From positions 1-51,673 of the forward strand of contig JAUCBJ010001128.1 of assembly GCA_032718475.1 (NCBI GenBank): DNA of 51,673 bases, written 5' to 3'. A model generated the notes under the pieces. It saw only the letters and a program-made list of their open reading frames with translations, was not told the DNA's origin and ran no database searches. Below, one piece after another: positions 34,385 to 43,843 of this stretch. Position 1 is the first letter of the stretch. Each line of letters opens with the position of its first letter. This stretch comes from Nemertoderma westbladi (lineage: Eukaryota; Xenacoelomorpha; Nemertodermatida; Nemertodermatidae). The translations under genes were made by a program, and so were the position numbers.

Positions 34385-36216
34385 AAGCTTTGACGGAAGA
34401 GCCTTGCCCTAACGATAATGTGCCCGACCCCGACCCTGCATTTAGTCCTACTGCTAATGGACCTTTTTCTCCCCTTCAAAAAAATGCTTGCGGCCTGAAC
34501 ATTCTACATAATTTGCAACGCGTCTCAACATTCGTAGAACGACTAAATCAGCAATGTATTTACTACAAAAATAAGGGTTATGAGTATCGGCAAAATGCCA
34601 TAAGAATGATGCACACACAAGATGCCCAACTATGTAGACAGACCGCGTCTCCTTCAACCGCAGTTACAAATGCAGCATCCGGTCTTATCGTACAGTCACT
34701 GATCCGGGAAGATGATGTCCCGGAATTGTGTGGATCTGCCACACCTGACTGCCGTTTATTCCAAAATCAAGTGCTCCAGAACATTGGTCCTAGGCAACCC
34801 GCTCAGTCGCCTATACGCGTTGTAATAAAGAGTCTCATAGCACCAATTGCGTCGCCCATCACACAACCCTCTTCCACCATTTGCACATCGGATATATTAA
34901 GTGCCACTACTGCCGTATCAAAGTCATTGGTGGACACGAGTGGCACATTAGTGACATCATTATTGGTCAAATCGGCTACCACCAGTGCCACAGTCCCATT
35001 GCCTTCATTAGGAGGAAATGATTCTTCTACTCCATCCGTCGATACTATCGAAAGTGGTTTACCGCTGGTTTGTGCCACTTGGCGTTCTAATTCACCCGTA
35101 GTGCGTAATGTAACGAAATCATTTAGCACGCCTCGTAACAGTGAGACTGCGGACATTTTGGAACCAAATGTGTCTGAAAATACAAACCGTCGTCGCACAG
35201 CCAGTGGTCATTCCCCGGACATTGATGTATTCGAACGTACAACTCATAAACTCGGACGAACGCTACGCGAAGCCAGTTGCACATCTGATGTCGATCACGC
35301 ATCTGTTATTGTTGGACATGATCCTTGCAGGTCGAGTTTACCACATCACCCATCACACATAATCCTTACACCGGGTAACTTTAGTTTCGCTGAGGTTGTA
35401 GATTTAACAAGTGATGATATAATTACTACGACTCAAAGCTATTCTTCACCGCCTCCATCTTCAGAGGTGGATACTACACATTGTACTAACTTCTCAGACA
35501 ACAGTACTAACTTCTCACACACCAGTACTAACTTCTCACACACCAGTACTAACTTCTCACACACCAGTACTAACTTCTCACACACCTCACTCAGCCCACA
35601 TGGGCGTATAACGAGCAGCAAACGACCAGCAATACCTGGAAGACTTAAAGAAAATGATTCTGATGCTGTTTTAAATGGTTCGTTCAATCAACTTGAGGAT
35701 TTCGTAGACAATGACGGAATCGTGCCAAATACAGTGGATGGTATTGTCGATTCAAAGAATCACAACAGTCGACCATGCGAGGACGAAGACCCGGAAATAT
35801 CCATCATGGATGCGCCGGTGAACGGTGTCCAAATCATTTCAGCTGTTGCGGCCCCGCCTCCCGCATTACCGAATCCCACACCGCGCAGTTTGGCCAGCCT
35901 CTCGCGGCCTCCCAAACCTGTGGTCACTCTCACCTGGTGCCCCGAAGGAATTGTTGTCAGGTGGTCTTTATTGAATCCCCACGGTATAGTTCACTACCAG
36001 TTGTGGTCGTACACTAATAGGACTGTTAATATATCTGTTGCTAAAAATAGCAATCAATGTTGGTCTCTGGTTGAAACAATTGATGCACTTCCATTACCAA
36101 TGGCGTGCACTTTGACTACTAGCTTTAAGGGTAAGACGTATTATTTTGCCATCAGAGGTGTTACGGGCGATAACATTGAAGGGTTTTGGTCTAATCCAGT
36201 ATATACACACCGGTAA
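34306..36216 (+). CDS. ATF7IP: ATF7IP/MCAF-like protein with C-terminal fibronectin III domain
   Basis: 636 residues in one exon. The last about 105 residues form the ATF7IP-type fibronectin III domain: RPPKPVVTLTW, GIVVRWSL, then the very characteristic ALPLPMACTL and KTYYFAIRGV. In vertebrates this domain binds MBD1, and the protein stabilises SETDB1 and supports H3K9 methylation in the nucleus. The N-terminus is Arg/Ser/Pro-rich with KRSRSPSP and PPKRCK, a likely nuclear localisation region, followed by a helical stretch (residues about 65-110, LNILHNLQRVSTFVERLN) that may be the SETDB1-binding part; this last point is inference. The middle is Ser/Thr-rich and probably disordered, with a 7-residue repeat NFSHTST near residues 394-428. 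Human ATF7IP is about twice as long and has many exons; ATF7IP2 is of similar size to this protein. AATAAA occurs at 36219 and 36305. Confidence 0.85.
   Translation: MSAFYKRSRSPSPNPNNDPPKRCKTLKALTEEPCPNDNVPDPDPAFSPTANGPFSPLQKNACGLNILHNLQRVSTFVERLNQQCIYYKNKGYEYRQNAIRMMHTQDAQLCRQTASPSTAVTNAASGLIVQSLIREDDVPELCGSATPDCRLFQNQVLQNIGPRQPAQSPIRVVIKSLIAPIASPITQPSSTICTSDILSATTAVSKSLVDTSGTLVTSLLVKSATTSATVPLPSLGGNDSSTPSVDTIESGLPLVCATWRSNSPVVRNVTKSFSTPRNSETADILEPNVSENTNRRRTASGHSPDIDVFERTTHKLGRTLREASCTSDVDHASVIVGHDPCRSSLPHHPSHIILTPGNFSFAEVVDLTSDDIITTTQSYSSPPPSSEVDTTHCTNFSDNSTNFSHTSTNFSHTSTNFSHTSTNFSHTSLSPHGRITSSKRPAIPGRLKENDSDAVLNGSFNQLEDFVDNDGIVPNTVDGIVDSKNHNSRPCEDEDPEISIMDAPVNGVQIISAVAAPPPALPNPTPRSLASLSRPPKPVVTLTWCPEGIVVRWSLLNPHGIVHYQLWSYTNRTVNISVAKNSNQCWSLVETIDALPLPMACTLTTSFKGKTYYFAIRGVTGDNIEGFWSNPVYTHR
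35487..35590 (+). repeat. 21-bp coding tandem repeat in the ATF7IP-like gene
   Basis: ACTAACTTCTCACACACCAGT repeats about five times, the first copy diverged (TCAGACAACAG). It encodes STNFSHT and preserves frame. Rich in Ser/Thr and inside the disordered centre, so copy number is likely to be tolerated and may vary. Confidence 0.92.
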
Positions 36217-36304
36217 TTAATAAATATCCTTTGGTAAAACTAAACCAATGGCCCAATTCCAATTATGTCTTCAGATGCGCATCTATAACATTCTAAGTTT
36301 CTTT

Positions 36305-36310
36305 AATAAA
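36305..36310 (+). terminator. candidate poly(A) signal of the ATF7IP-like gene
   Basis: AATAAA 89 bp after the stop codon. Another AATAAA at 36219 is only 3 bp after the stop and less likely to be used. Confidence 0.5.
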
Positions 36311-37109
36311 TTTATATAGTGACTGGAGTCATCGGTAAGAGCAGGGAATTAATTTTCAAATTGATATTTTTTATGGTGCTAGGAGTCACTGGGGAAACAG
36401 GACACAAATCCCATCTCGGCGAAATAATATCTTGTCTCAATGTTAAAATATCAATTAAGGGAAAGGAGCAGGTTACATGGAAACGCTATTCTAACTAAAA
36501 CAATAAACTAACGCTCTTCTAACTAAAACAATAAATTAACGCTATTCTAAATAAAACAATAAACGCCTATAGACAATGTTACAGTTTTATTTTTGAGAGT
36601 AATCAGCTGTTATTTGCGTCGGAGTTGGAGTCTGTGCGTCGGAGTTTGTGCCTATGGAGTTGGAGAGGGATACGTTTTCATTTCGTCTATCTGTAATTTA
36701 AAAGCCATTTGGTTTAGCTTTATCGGAAATTATAAGGCTAGACGAAACAGTTTATCTTTAATACTCGGACAGAATTGTTTAGCTTGTAATAATGGTATTT
36801 GGGTTTAGCAATATATATTTAAGTTTATTTTCTTGTATATTGTATTATATTATGTTATATTGTATATTTTAACGTTGTTCACAATGTATGATTGTTTTCA
36901 TTGAATTAATAATTCAATTTTCTTGCTATCGTCGTATTACATTATTTGTTTTTTATTTATTTCATGTCTTACAGCGACATTAGGCTATCAATTAATTTTC
37001 ATCATGAAAAATTGCACAACTAAGCATTGCTCGAATTTTGTTATTGCAGACACAAATAGCTTTCATTTTTTTATACCAAAAACGTATAAATTGATTGAAA
37101 AATACCAAA
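36311..37109. other. intergenic DNA with a dispersed repeat copy
   Basis: Contains the AGGAGCAGGTTACA module (36460-36512) followed by two more CTAA(C/A)(T/C)AAAACAATAAA echoes to 36560, and a block (36582-36670) that matches 32427-32485 (CAGTTTTATTTT, GCTGTTATTTGCGTCG, GGAGAGGGA). The rest is AT-rich without gene signals. Confidence 0.55.
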
Positions 37110-37692
37110 GGATTTGTGATTTTAAATACATATTTCCCTCGTGCCCAACGCGGTCCCATTCCACGTCAACGGCCCGCAACCGATCCCATTGCGATGCACG
37201 TGGAGGTTAAGGAGGAACTCAACTCCATGGTCGCGCGCGGTTTATTCGAACGCGTAATGGATGCAACCGAGTGGGTTCACCCCTTAACCATGGCCTGCAA
37301 GCCCAACGGAAAAGCTGCGGGTCTGCGTCGACTTGCGCAACCTGAACGCACAGGTGCAGCGACCACTGTACTCGACACCGAACCCACGCCTCGCGGTGGC
37401 TGATGTCTCCTCGAGCGCACAGTTCTTCAGCGTGTTCGACGCCTCCTCCGGGTACTGGCAGGTCCCCCTCGACGCGGAGTCCCAACTCCTAACAATGTTT
37501 ATAACCCCCCGGGGCCGCTATAAACACCTGTGAAGCATTTTGGGTCTTAACGCATCGGGGGACGAGTACAACCGACGGGGTGACGACGCGCTGCAAGGTC
37601 TCCCACGTTTGGTGAAAGTCGTGGATGACATACTCCTCTACGATGACTCATATGAGGAACACGTCGCCCAATGGCTATTGTACATACAGTAG
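37110..37692 (+). pseudogene. Ty3/Gypsy reverse transcriptase fragment
   Basis: Plus-strand RT text begins near FPRAQRGPIPRQRP and shows MVARGLFERV, TEWVHPL, KPNGK, then after a one-base frameshift near 37312 CVDLRNLNAQ (RT motif 2), FSVFDASSGYWQVPL (first catalytic Asp) and, after an in-frame TGA at 37531, KVVDDILLYDD (the VDD form of the YxDD box). It stops at 37692. Only the fingers and palm remain, with no protease, RNase H, integrase or LTR, so it is a dead internal fragment of a Ty3/Gypsy element. Confidence 0.88.
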
Positions 37693-37799
37693 TTTATTAC
37701 GCCTTGTGACCTGTAGATGGCGCTAGGCTAGATTTATTGTCTTTATGGGATATATGCATGATGCAGCGCGCGTACTGCCACTAGTATGTCTCTGTTAGT

Positions 37800-38070
37800 T
37801 GAAACAAAATTGGAACATAATTGAAACAAATTAGGAGCCACGTAATGGTGTCCTACCTATGCTATGTATGCCAGTGAAACAAATTTGAAACAAATTAGGA
37901 GGGCCGTAATGATATTCTACCGGAGAATTGGAACAATGATGGGCTATGGAGCTCAAAAAATTGGAACAATGTTAAGTATGCCAGTGAAACTAATTTGAAA
38001 CAAATTAGGAGAGCCGTAATGATAGCCTACCGGAAGAATTGGAACAATGATGGGCTACGGAGCTGCCTGG
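37800..38070 (+). repeat. tandem repeat with ATTGGAACAAT and GAAACAAATTAGGAG
   Basis: Two to three diverged units of about 110-120 bp, each with GTGAAAC(A/T)AATTTGAAAC, AATTAGGAG, CCGTAATGAT, CTACCGG and GGAACAATGATGGGCTA(T/C)GGAGCT. Directly follows the Gypsy fragment. Confidence 0.75.
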
Positions 38071-38709
38071 GTTGTTTGGCTGAACCAGTGGTGGCACGGA
38101 TGAGGGGGTAAGAAAAGGGGTAAGGATCTAAAAATAGGAAGCTTCTTGCATTGCTACGGCTACCGGTACCTTGCTTGGCCTCTAGGCTGGCACTGGCATA
38201 ACCCTTATTTTCGCATACGAATAAAGGTAATGTTTTAAAGATCTGATGTGTAAAACGCGTTTTTGTGTAGTGATGTTTACGATATTATAATTAAACTAAC
38301 TCACTAACTATCTCACATTTATTTAATAATATATGGTAAAAAAAGCAACCAACCTATTAATTATAATAATTTACATAATAGTTATCGAATGTTCTAGGAT
38401 GTAAATACTTAGCATTATTTTATAGGAAACTATTATCAAAAAACGGTTCTTGTAAAAAAGGTTTTGGCGAAAACTGTTACGGCATGTATTTCTATTTTCT
38501 GCTACGGCATGATTGCTCCGAGAATGTTTGCCGTGGAGTCTGAATAAGGTAGAAAAAGTAGGGGTGGGTGTGTTTGTTAGGTTCGGGCGGTCGGTGCGGG
38601 TAAATATATATAAGTATTGGTGTTATGGCCGGGGAATATGCAGTTTGGGGTACCCACACGGCCATTGGATTTTTATACTGTATGAAACTCGCTGGTTTAC
38701 AGTAGTGGC
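38071..38709. other. gene-free spacer
   Basis: AT-rich with a few GGTACC-type palindromes. No gene or clear repeat was recognised. Confidence 0.5.
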
Positions 38710-38831
38710 GGCCTCAACCATAATTAAAATTGTCATGTAACCCAAAGTCATAATCTAAGAAATTTAGCGGAATTTCTTAGATTATGACTTAGGGTTAGGG
38801 TTACATGACAGTTTTAATTATGGTTGAGGCC
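38710..38831. repeat. long near-perfect hairpin
   Basis: GGCCTCAACCATAATTAAAA at 38710 pairs with its complement ending at 38831. The arms are about 56-62 bp, differ mainly by a six-base insertion in the right arm, and are separated by only a few bases (AGCGG). The right arm holds TTAGGGTTAGGGTTA, 2.5 telomere-like repeats. Small palindromic MITE is the simplest reading. Confidence 0.85.
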
Positions 38832-38923
38832 TGACCAACTAACCCTAACCAAAATAAATTAAAACCAAACCATCTTTACAAGAATAAATGGTTATGATAG
38901 GCCTATGACAGTAGGACACGTTC

Positions 38924-39229
38924 GTGGGGTCTTCGCGCAGCACAAAGTGAGCAAAGCCTTTAGCATATGGGTACCATTAACAGTTGTCTGCCGTTAGTCA
39001 GAAGTCTTCAACACAATACTCGTCCTCATCTTGTGCCTCGTTGCGTTCGTTCGTTTTTGGCGAAACTTCAGATTCTTTCTAAACTTTTGACGGACTACAT
39101 ACATACCAAGTTTCGTTTAATTTCATCAAGGAATAACCGAGTTATTAGCGATCAAAAATTTACGACGACAGACAACTCGCCAATGGCACCCATATGCTAA
39201 GGCTTCGCTCACTTCGTGGCTCGCCCCAC
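38924..39229. mobile_element. small MITE-like element with about 60-bp inverted ends
   Basis: The left end GTGGGGTCTTCGCGCAGCAC and the following AAGTGAGC, AGCATATGGGT, GTTGTCTG blocks recur inverted at the right end (to GCCCCAC at 39229). About 306 bp in all, no coding capacity. No target duplication could be fixed. Confidence 0.65.
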
Positions 39230-39410
39230 AGTGTACCGGTAACTGTCTGACCACAGGACTAAAGGTGCAGAGGTTGTTTGCAACAGTACTGCTGTACTGC
39301 AGTACGAGTAAGAAAAAGTGTGGGTACCGCCGTACCGGAAACTGCATTGCTGCATTGAGCCGTGTTATGAACAGTCAGACAGTACTGCGGTCAGGCAGTA
39401 CAACAGTAAT

Positions 39411-41449
39411 GGGGTTGGGGTAGACGACTCTGAAATTTTTTTTCGAGTTTTCGTTGGTTTCATGTGAAAGAGCATGTGAAAAAACCCTAGAGAGCAATTT
39501 TACTTAAAAAAAAACATTGGCCGAGTTATAGCGAGTTTAAAACGCAAAATTAGCATCATCGAAAAATCAGGCCGTTCAGCCGTTTCAGAAAACTGCACGA
39601 GTGACGTCACTAGCAGACTAGTGCAGCACTAAATGTTCATTGGTTACTATACAATATAAATCTCTTAGCAGCTTAGTAACTAAAATAAATAATGTAGCTA
39701 ATATTTATTTGGTGTGTTTTTGTGTTGTGTTAAGTATACATTATTTGATATCTCTATGGCGGAAATTGATTCATAACAAGTTAATTATTCCAGAATAATT
39801 TTTATTTATCCCAACCTATACAGTTAGGCTATTAGCTATTAGCTATAAAAATAAAATATATTTGTAGCTAAAACTGCCAGGTGGTAGAAATCCAGTACCG
39901 GTAGCTTATTGATGTTTCATTAAGCTTCAAAACTTAGATTACTTTGGATTAGATTGTGGATTCGCACTTTTTCAATTGCAATTATTGTTATACAAGTTAA
40001 ATTATTGAATTCCAAATAGCATTGATAGTTAGTCCATGTGGAAAGGTTAATAAGACGTATACGGGAATACAAGATGTTGGAACCCCATTCAGTGATTCCT
40101 TTCAAGATAATCCCTGTAATTGATGACGTAGTAAAAATATATTCAGCTGCCATCTCAATACAGTCAGCATTAATCAGAATTTAGTTGAACTATAACTATA
40201 ATTTACATTTTTTAATTATCTATTTTTTCACAATTTTGGGAAATATATATTCCCTCCAGAAGCTACGATTACTTTTCAGTAAACTTTGCATGTATCAGTG
40301 TATATGGAATCATATGATACTTCAACTATTTTCACTTCGCTGTTTATTTCAAAAGATGGATCTGCGACGCAAAACATTTGAAGTTGGATTTGTGCCATGA
40401 ATTTAGCGCTTACGATATTCGATTGTGAAAGATAAGATTTTTGAATGGCATGTTTTGATGTTGGACATTTTACTTCTACCACGTGCGTTGGTTTAATGGC
40501 ATCTGAAATAGCATCAAAAAATAAGATTGTGTGGTATTTTATAAAAACACTAGCTGTAGCTACATTATTAAAATGTACCTACCAGCCTACACCATTCGCC
40601 ATTGAGAACACTAGCTACCACAAACATTTGTTTTCATTTTCTTTAAATCTTTTTTTTTTTTCACATGTAACTCGCCAAAATATGTCAAGAACATAGATCT
40701 ATAGCCCAAAACATTATGTTTTGGTATTTTGATATTTTTGGATGTCAAACCAAAAACAGCTATTATCTGATTATGAAAGGAAGAATAATGGTGACATGGG
40801 CAACACTAGTACCAGTAACACTTTACAGTGAACTGACAGACTGACAAAAAATCTAAATAATTTCCATCTGGTGCTAACTGCTAATCAGCTAATCTACCAA
40901 TCCCGCATTGTTCGCTGTAAAAACAATTAAAAATAGATTAAAGTATTTAGCAGTACCGTATTTAGCTAGCTATATTTGTTTTTAGCTACAGCTCTACGGT
41001 ACAGGTATGGCAGTATGGGCGAAATAAATATTATTCTAGAATAATTAACTTGATATGAATAATTTGCCTCCATACCAGCATACCGCTATCCTATAATCGA
41101 TTTTTAACACACATCATACATAAACACACATCCAAATAAATACTTAGCTACATTTATTATTTGTTTTATTTTAGATACTGCAATATTATACTTTATATTA
41201 GCCAATCAACAGCGCTTGACAACTGTTGCTGTGTTATGGCATGGCTGACATCACTCGTGCAGTTTTCTGAAACTGCCTGATTTTTCGATGTTGTTAATTT
41301 TGCGTTTTAAAATCGCTATAAAGATGAAAGAACTCGGCCAATATTATTTTTTTTTGAAGTAAAATTGCTCTCTGGGGTTTTTTCACATGCTCTTTCACAT
41401 GAAACCAACGAAAACTCGAAAAAAAATTTCTGAGTCGTCTACCTACCCC
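39411..41449. mobile_element. foldback DNA transposon with about 400-bp inverted arms, ISL2EU-like
   Basis: Element of 2039 bp. Ends are GGGGTTGGGGTAGACGAC and its inverted partner ending GTCGTCTACCTACCCC, and inverted matching goes on for over 400 bp (for example CAAGTTAATTATTC at about 39778 against its complement near 41040). Arms differ by roughly a fifth by eye. It is flanked by AT on both sides (39409-39410 and 41450-41451), fitting a 2-bp AT duplication. The centre carries a YqaJ-like nuclease remnant. ISL2EU DNA transposons are known to encode YqaJ-type nucleases and to use AT/TA targets, so this family is the best guess. No transposase was seen. Confidence 0.75.
40220..40545 (-). pseudogene. 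YqaJ-like recombinase/exonuclease fragment
   Basis: Minus strand: DAIKPTHVVEVKCPTS near 40515-40470 matches the catalytic VEVKCP strand of the YqaJ (lambda exonuclease-like) fold, and AKFMAQIQLQMFC matches its Y-x-QVQxQM helix. After a one-base frameshift near 40253 the reading continues with SFWREYIFPKIVKK and stops at 40220, as YqaJ domains end. The N-terminal part (usual SPDG motif) is not clearly preserved; VASVLNGEW near 40600 may be its ruin. Role in the family: metal-dependent 5'-3' exonuclease or recombinase subunit. Confidence 0.68.
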
Positions 41450-41607
41450 ATTGAGCATTGAGCATCCCCTGCTTAATATTTTTAATTTGCAATACGGTAC
41501 CGGTTCTGGGGGTAAGCCTACCTACAGACCTAGCAGCCTAGATCAACCACAAGTCACTAAAAGGTGCCACACTGCTCCATACACAGATACAGCCATACAG
41601 CCATAGG

Positions 41608-43755
41608 ACTGTAGGATAAAAAACTATCTACCCTAAAGATAGATAAAAGTCCAGGACTAGATGGCCTAACACCAAGCTTCCTTAGGGATTGTGGAGAAAC
41701 CATCGCAGGGCCTATGACTCATTTAATCAACCTATCATTTTCCCAGTCAAAATTTCCAAAAGCCTTCAAAATAGCAAGGGTTAATCCGGTATATAAGAAG
41801 GAAACGCACCTAGAGCGTGGGAATTATCGACCTGTGTCACTCTTAGCTGTCCTATCAAAGGTAATTGAGGGGATCGCATATGATCAAATGACTGAGTATA
41901 TCATTAACAATAATCTGTATGATCCACTACAGTCTGGCTACAGGAAGGGTTACTCGCCTGAGACATGTCTGTTATATCTGTCTAATCATATACGAGAGGC
42001 TATGGATGACGGTAAATACACAGGAGTTGTCTTCATCGACCTGCGAAAGGCCTTCGATACTGTGAACCACGAGCGGCTGCTAGCGAAACTCGTACTCATT
42101 GGTCTCTCTCCAGAAACAGTGGCCTGGTTTCGATCCTACCTGGAACACCGAATGCAGACAGTGACTATTGGAAATGTGTCTTCAGAGTATATGGCTATAA
42201 CATGTGGGGTGCCGCAAGGAAGTTTGTTAGCAGTTCTACTGTTCATTATCTACATAAATGACATGAACATCGCAACTAAGGACTATGTGGAACCTATTTC
42301 AACTAGCCCTTCTTCATCTACGATAGCAACTGCTTCCATTGAACCGAACTGTATATCAATGAAATTGGCCGACGATGCGAACCTCACGGTCTCTCATTCC
42401 AATATACCGATGATAGCCGGTCAGCTTAGCAAACAATTAACCAGGGTCTACTGGTGGGCCGTGGACAATAAACTTAGCCTCAACTTTAAGAAGACGGAAT
42501 GTATCTTGTTTGGGACTCCCCAGCGATTAGCCTCCGCATCTGAACTCATTGTACACTGCAATAATATCCCTATACACCAAGTTTCTGAAGTAAAGTACCT
42601 CGGCTGCTGCATGAACCAATATCTTTCTGGTGACGTCATGGCGTTGAAGATAATAAAAAAAGGCAATGCGACGTTGCGCTTTATGTATCGCTTTGGTGGG
42701 TCCCTGAACCGCTACACAAAGCGTCTATTATGTAACTCCTTGATCCAACCTCACCTCGACTTCATGTCAGCATGCTGGTACTTCAGTTCGTCCACTCACT
42801 TGCAGGGTAAACTCCGAGCGTTACAGAGAAAATGTGTGCGATTTTGTCTTGATCTCGACCGGCGTGCTAACGTATCTGTTGCACACTTCAAAGAGTTATC
42901 GTGGCTACCTGTGGAATATCGCATTGAACAGTTGCTTGTAACGATGATGTACAAAATTTACCGCGGAATAGCGCCTACTTACCTAAGCGAAATCGTCTCC
43001 TTCTCCGAGGGTCACTCTGGGCTGCGATCGGGAGGCGAGAACCGGGCCGTCATACCTCGTCGTAACCTGGTTAGAGGGTGCAGTTCCTTTTCGTACCGCG
43101 GGGCCGTTGGTTGGAACGGTCTACCATTGGTTACTCGCAGCTGTGAAACTCTGGAAACTTTCAAACACTCTGTAAAAAGATACCTTTTGTCAATGGCAGC
43201 TGAAAATGAAAATAATGACTACTTTTTTATTTAAAATTCAATAACAGATTATTAGATTATTAGAATAACTTTAACCATTAAAACTCTTTTTTAAATATTT
43301 TAAGATTTTAATTCAATTCGCTTTAACTTAAATAAATAAATTTTAGTAAAGCGACGATAGTGTATGTATGTATCTATATTTTATGTCAACTTACATGTCA
43401 ACTATATTTTTTAGAATGATTTTCAAACGATTTTATAAATTTTTAGAAAATTTAACCAAAAAGACCTTTTACATTTATTAGATTTTTAATAGTATCGTAA
43501 TCGTGAATATTCTTATTAGTTTGTTTATTTACGTTTTTAACATTATGTTGGACTTAACTGATACATTCGGGGACCTTCATGGAAACGAGTTCAATAACTC
43601 ATGAGGTTATCCCCGCGCAGCTCGATGTAACCACTAAATAAATAAGTGCTGTTAATATTTATGGATGATATTTAATTAATTGGTGTTTATGTCATAATTA
43701 ACCATAACCATATATTTAACTATTGCGCAATAAACAATCTCAATCTCAATCTCAT
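41608..43755 (+). mobile_element. 5'-truncated non-LTR retrotransposon (Jockey/Daphne/CR1-like)
   Basis: Begins inside RT (no endonuclease) and ends with a microsatellite tail AATAAACAATCTCAATCTCA at about 43727-43755, typical for 3' ends of this group. The RT ORF is intact, unlike the other retroelements here, so this is the youngest of them. 3' UTR (43235-43726) is AT-rich. The end lies directly before NUP85. Confidence 0.85.
41714..43234 (+). CDS. reverse transcriptase ORF of the truncated non-LTR element
   Basis: 506 residues from the first ATG; the frame is open further upstream to about 41618 with DKSPGLDGLTP, which is standard RT text. Motifs: NYRPVSLLAVLSKVIE, LYDPLQSGYRKGYS, VVFIDLRKAFDTVNH (first catalytic Asp), CGVPQGSLLAVLLF and KLADDANLTV in the place of the YADD box. 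The Tyr or Phe before ADD is replaced by Leu, which is unusual and may impair the enzyme. The C-terminal part (VKYLGCCMN, LQRKCVRFCLDLDRR, ELSWLPVEYR) is typical of Jockey/Daphne-type elements. The 5' endonuclease is absent, so it is not an autonomous copy. Confidence 0.85.
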   Translation: MTHLINLSFSQSKFPKAFKIARVNPVYKKETHLERGNYRPVSLLAVLSKVIEGIAYDQMTEYIINNNLYDPLQSGYRKGYSPETCLLYLSNHIREAMDDGKYTGVVFIDLRKAFDTVNHERLLAKLVLIGLSPETVAWFRSYLEHRMQTVTIGNVSSEYMAITCGVPQGSLLAVLLFIIYINDMNIATKDYVEPISTSPSSSTIATASIEPNCISMKLADDANLTVSHSNIPMIAGQLSKQLTRVYWWAVDNKLSLNFKKTECILFGTPQRLASASELIVHCNNIPIHQVSEVKYLGCCMNQYLSGDVMALKIIKKGNATLRFMYRFGGSLNRYTKRLLCNSLIQPHLDFMSACWYFSSSTHLQGKLRALQRKCVRFCLDLDRRANVSVAHFKELSWLPVEYRIEQLLVTMMYKIYRGIAPTYLSEIVSFSEGHSGLRSGGENRAVIPRRNLVRGCSSFSYRGAVGWNGLPLVTRSCETLETFKHSVKRYLLSMAAENENNDYFFI

Positions 43756-43843
43756 ACCAGACAGCCAGATAGCGGATACTGCCATAGCCCGGGAAATTCA
43801 AATGATTGAAAAGTTTGTAGGTCTATCAGTCTATTATCTGATT

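Noticed and set aside
36923-37210. A 95-codon open frame with a hydrophobic N-terminus resembling a signal peptide
   Set aside because: AT-rich, no domain, and its end runs into the Gypsy RT fragment in another frame.
41452-43800. Long target-site duplication for the truncated non-LTR element
   Set aside because: Left (ATACAGCCATA) and right (CAGACAGCCAGATA) flanks share only partial similarity.
43802-43843. Start of NUP85 at the first in-frame ATG (43802)
   Set aside because: The 14 extra residues have no family support; the ATG at 43844 fits the protein better, though this is not proven.
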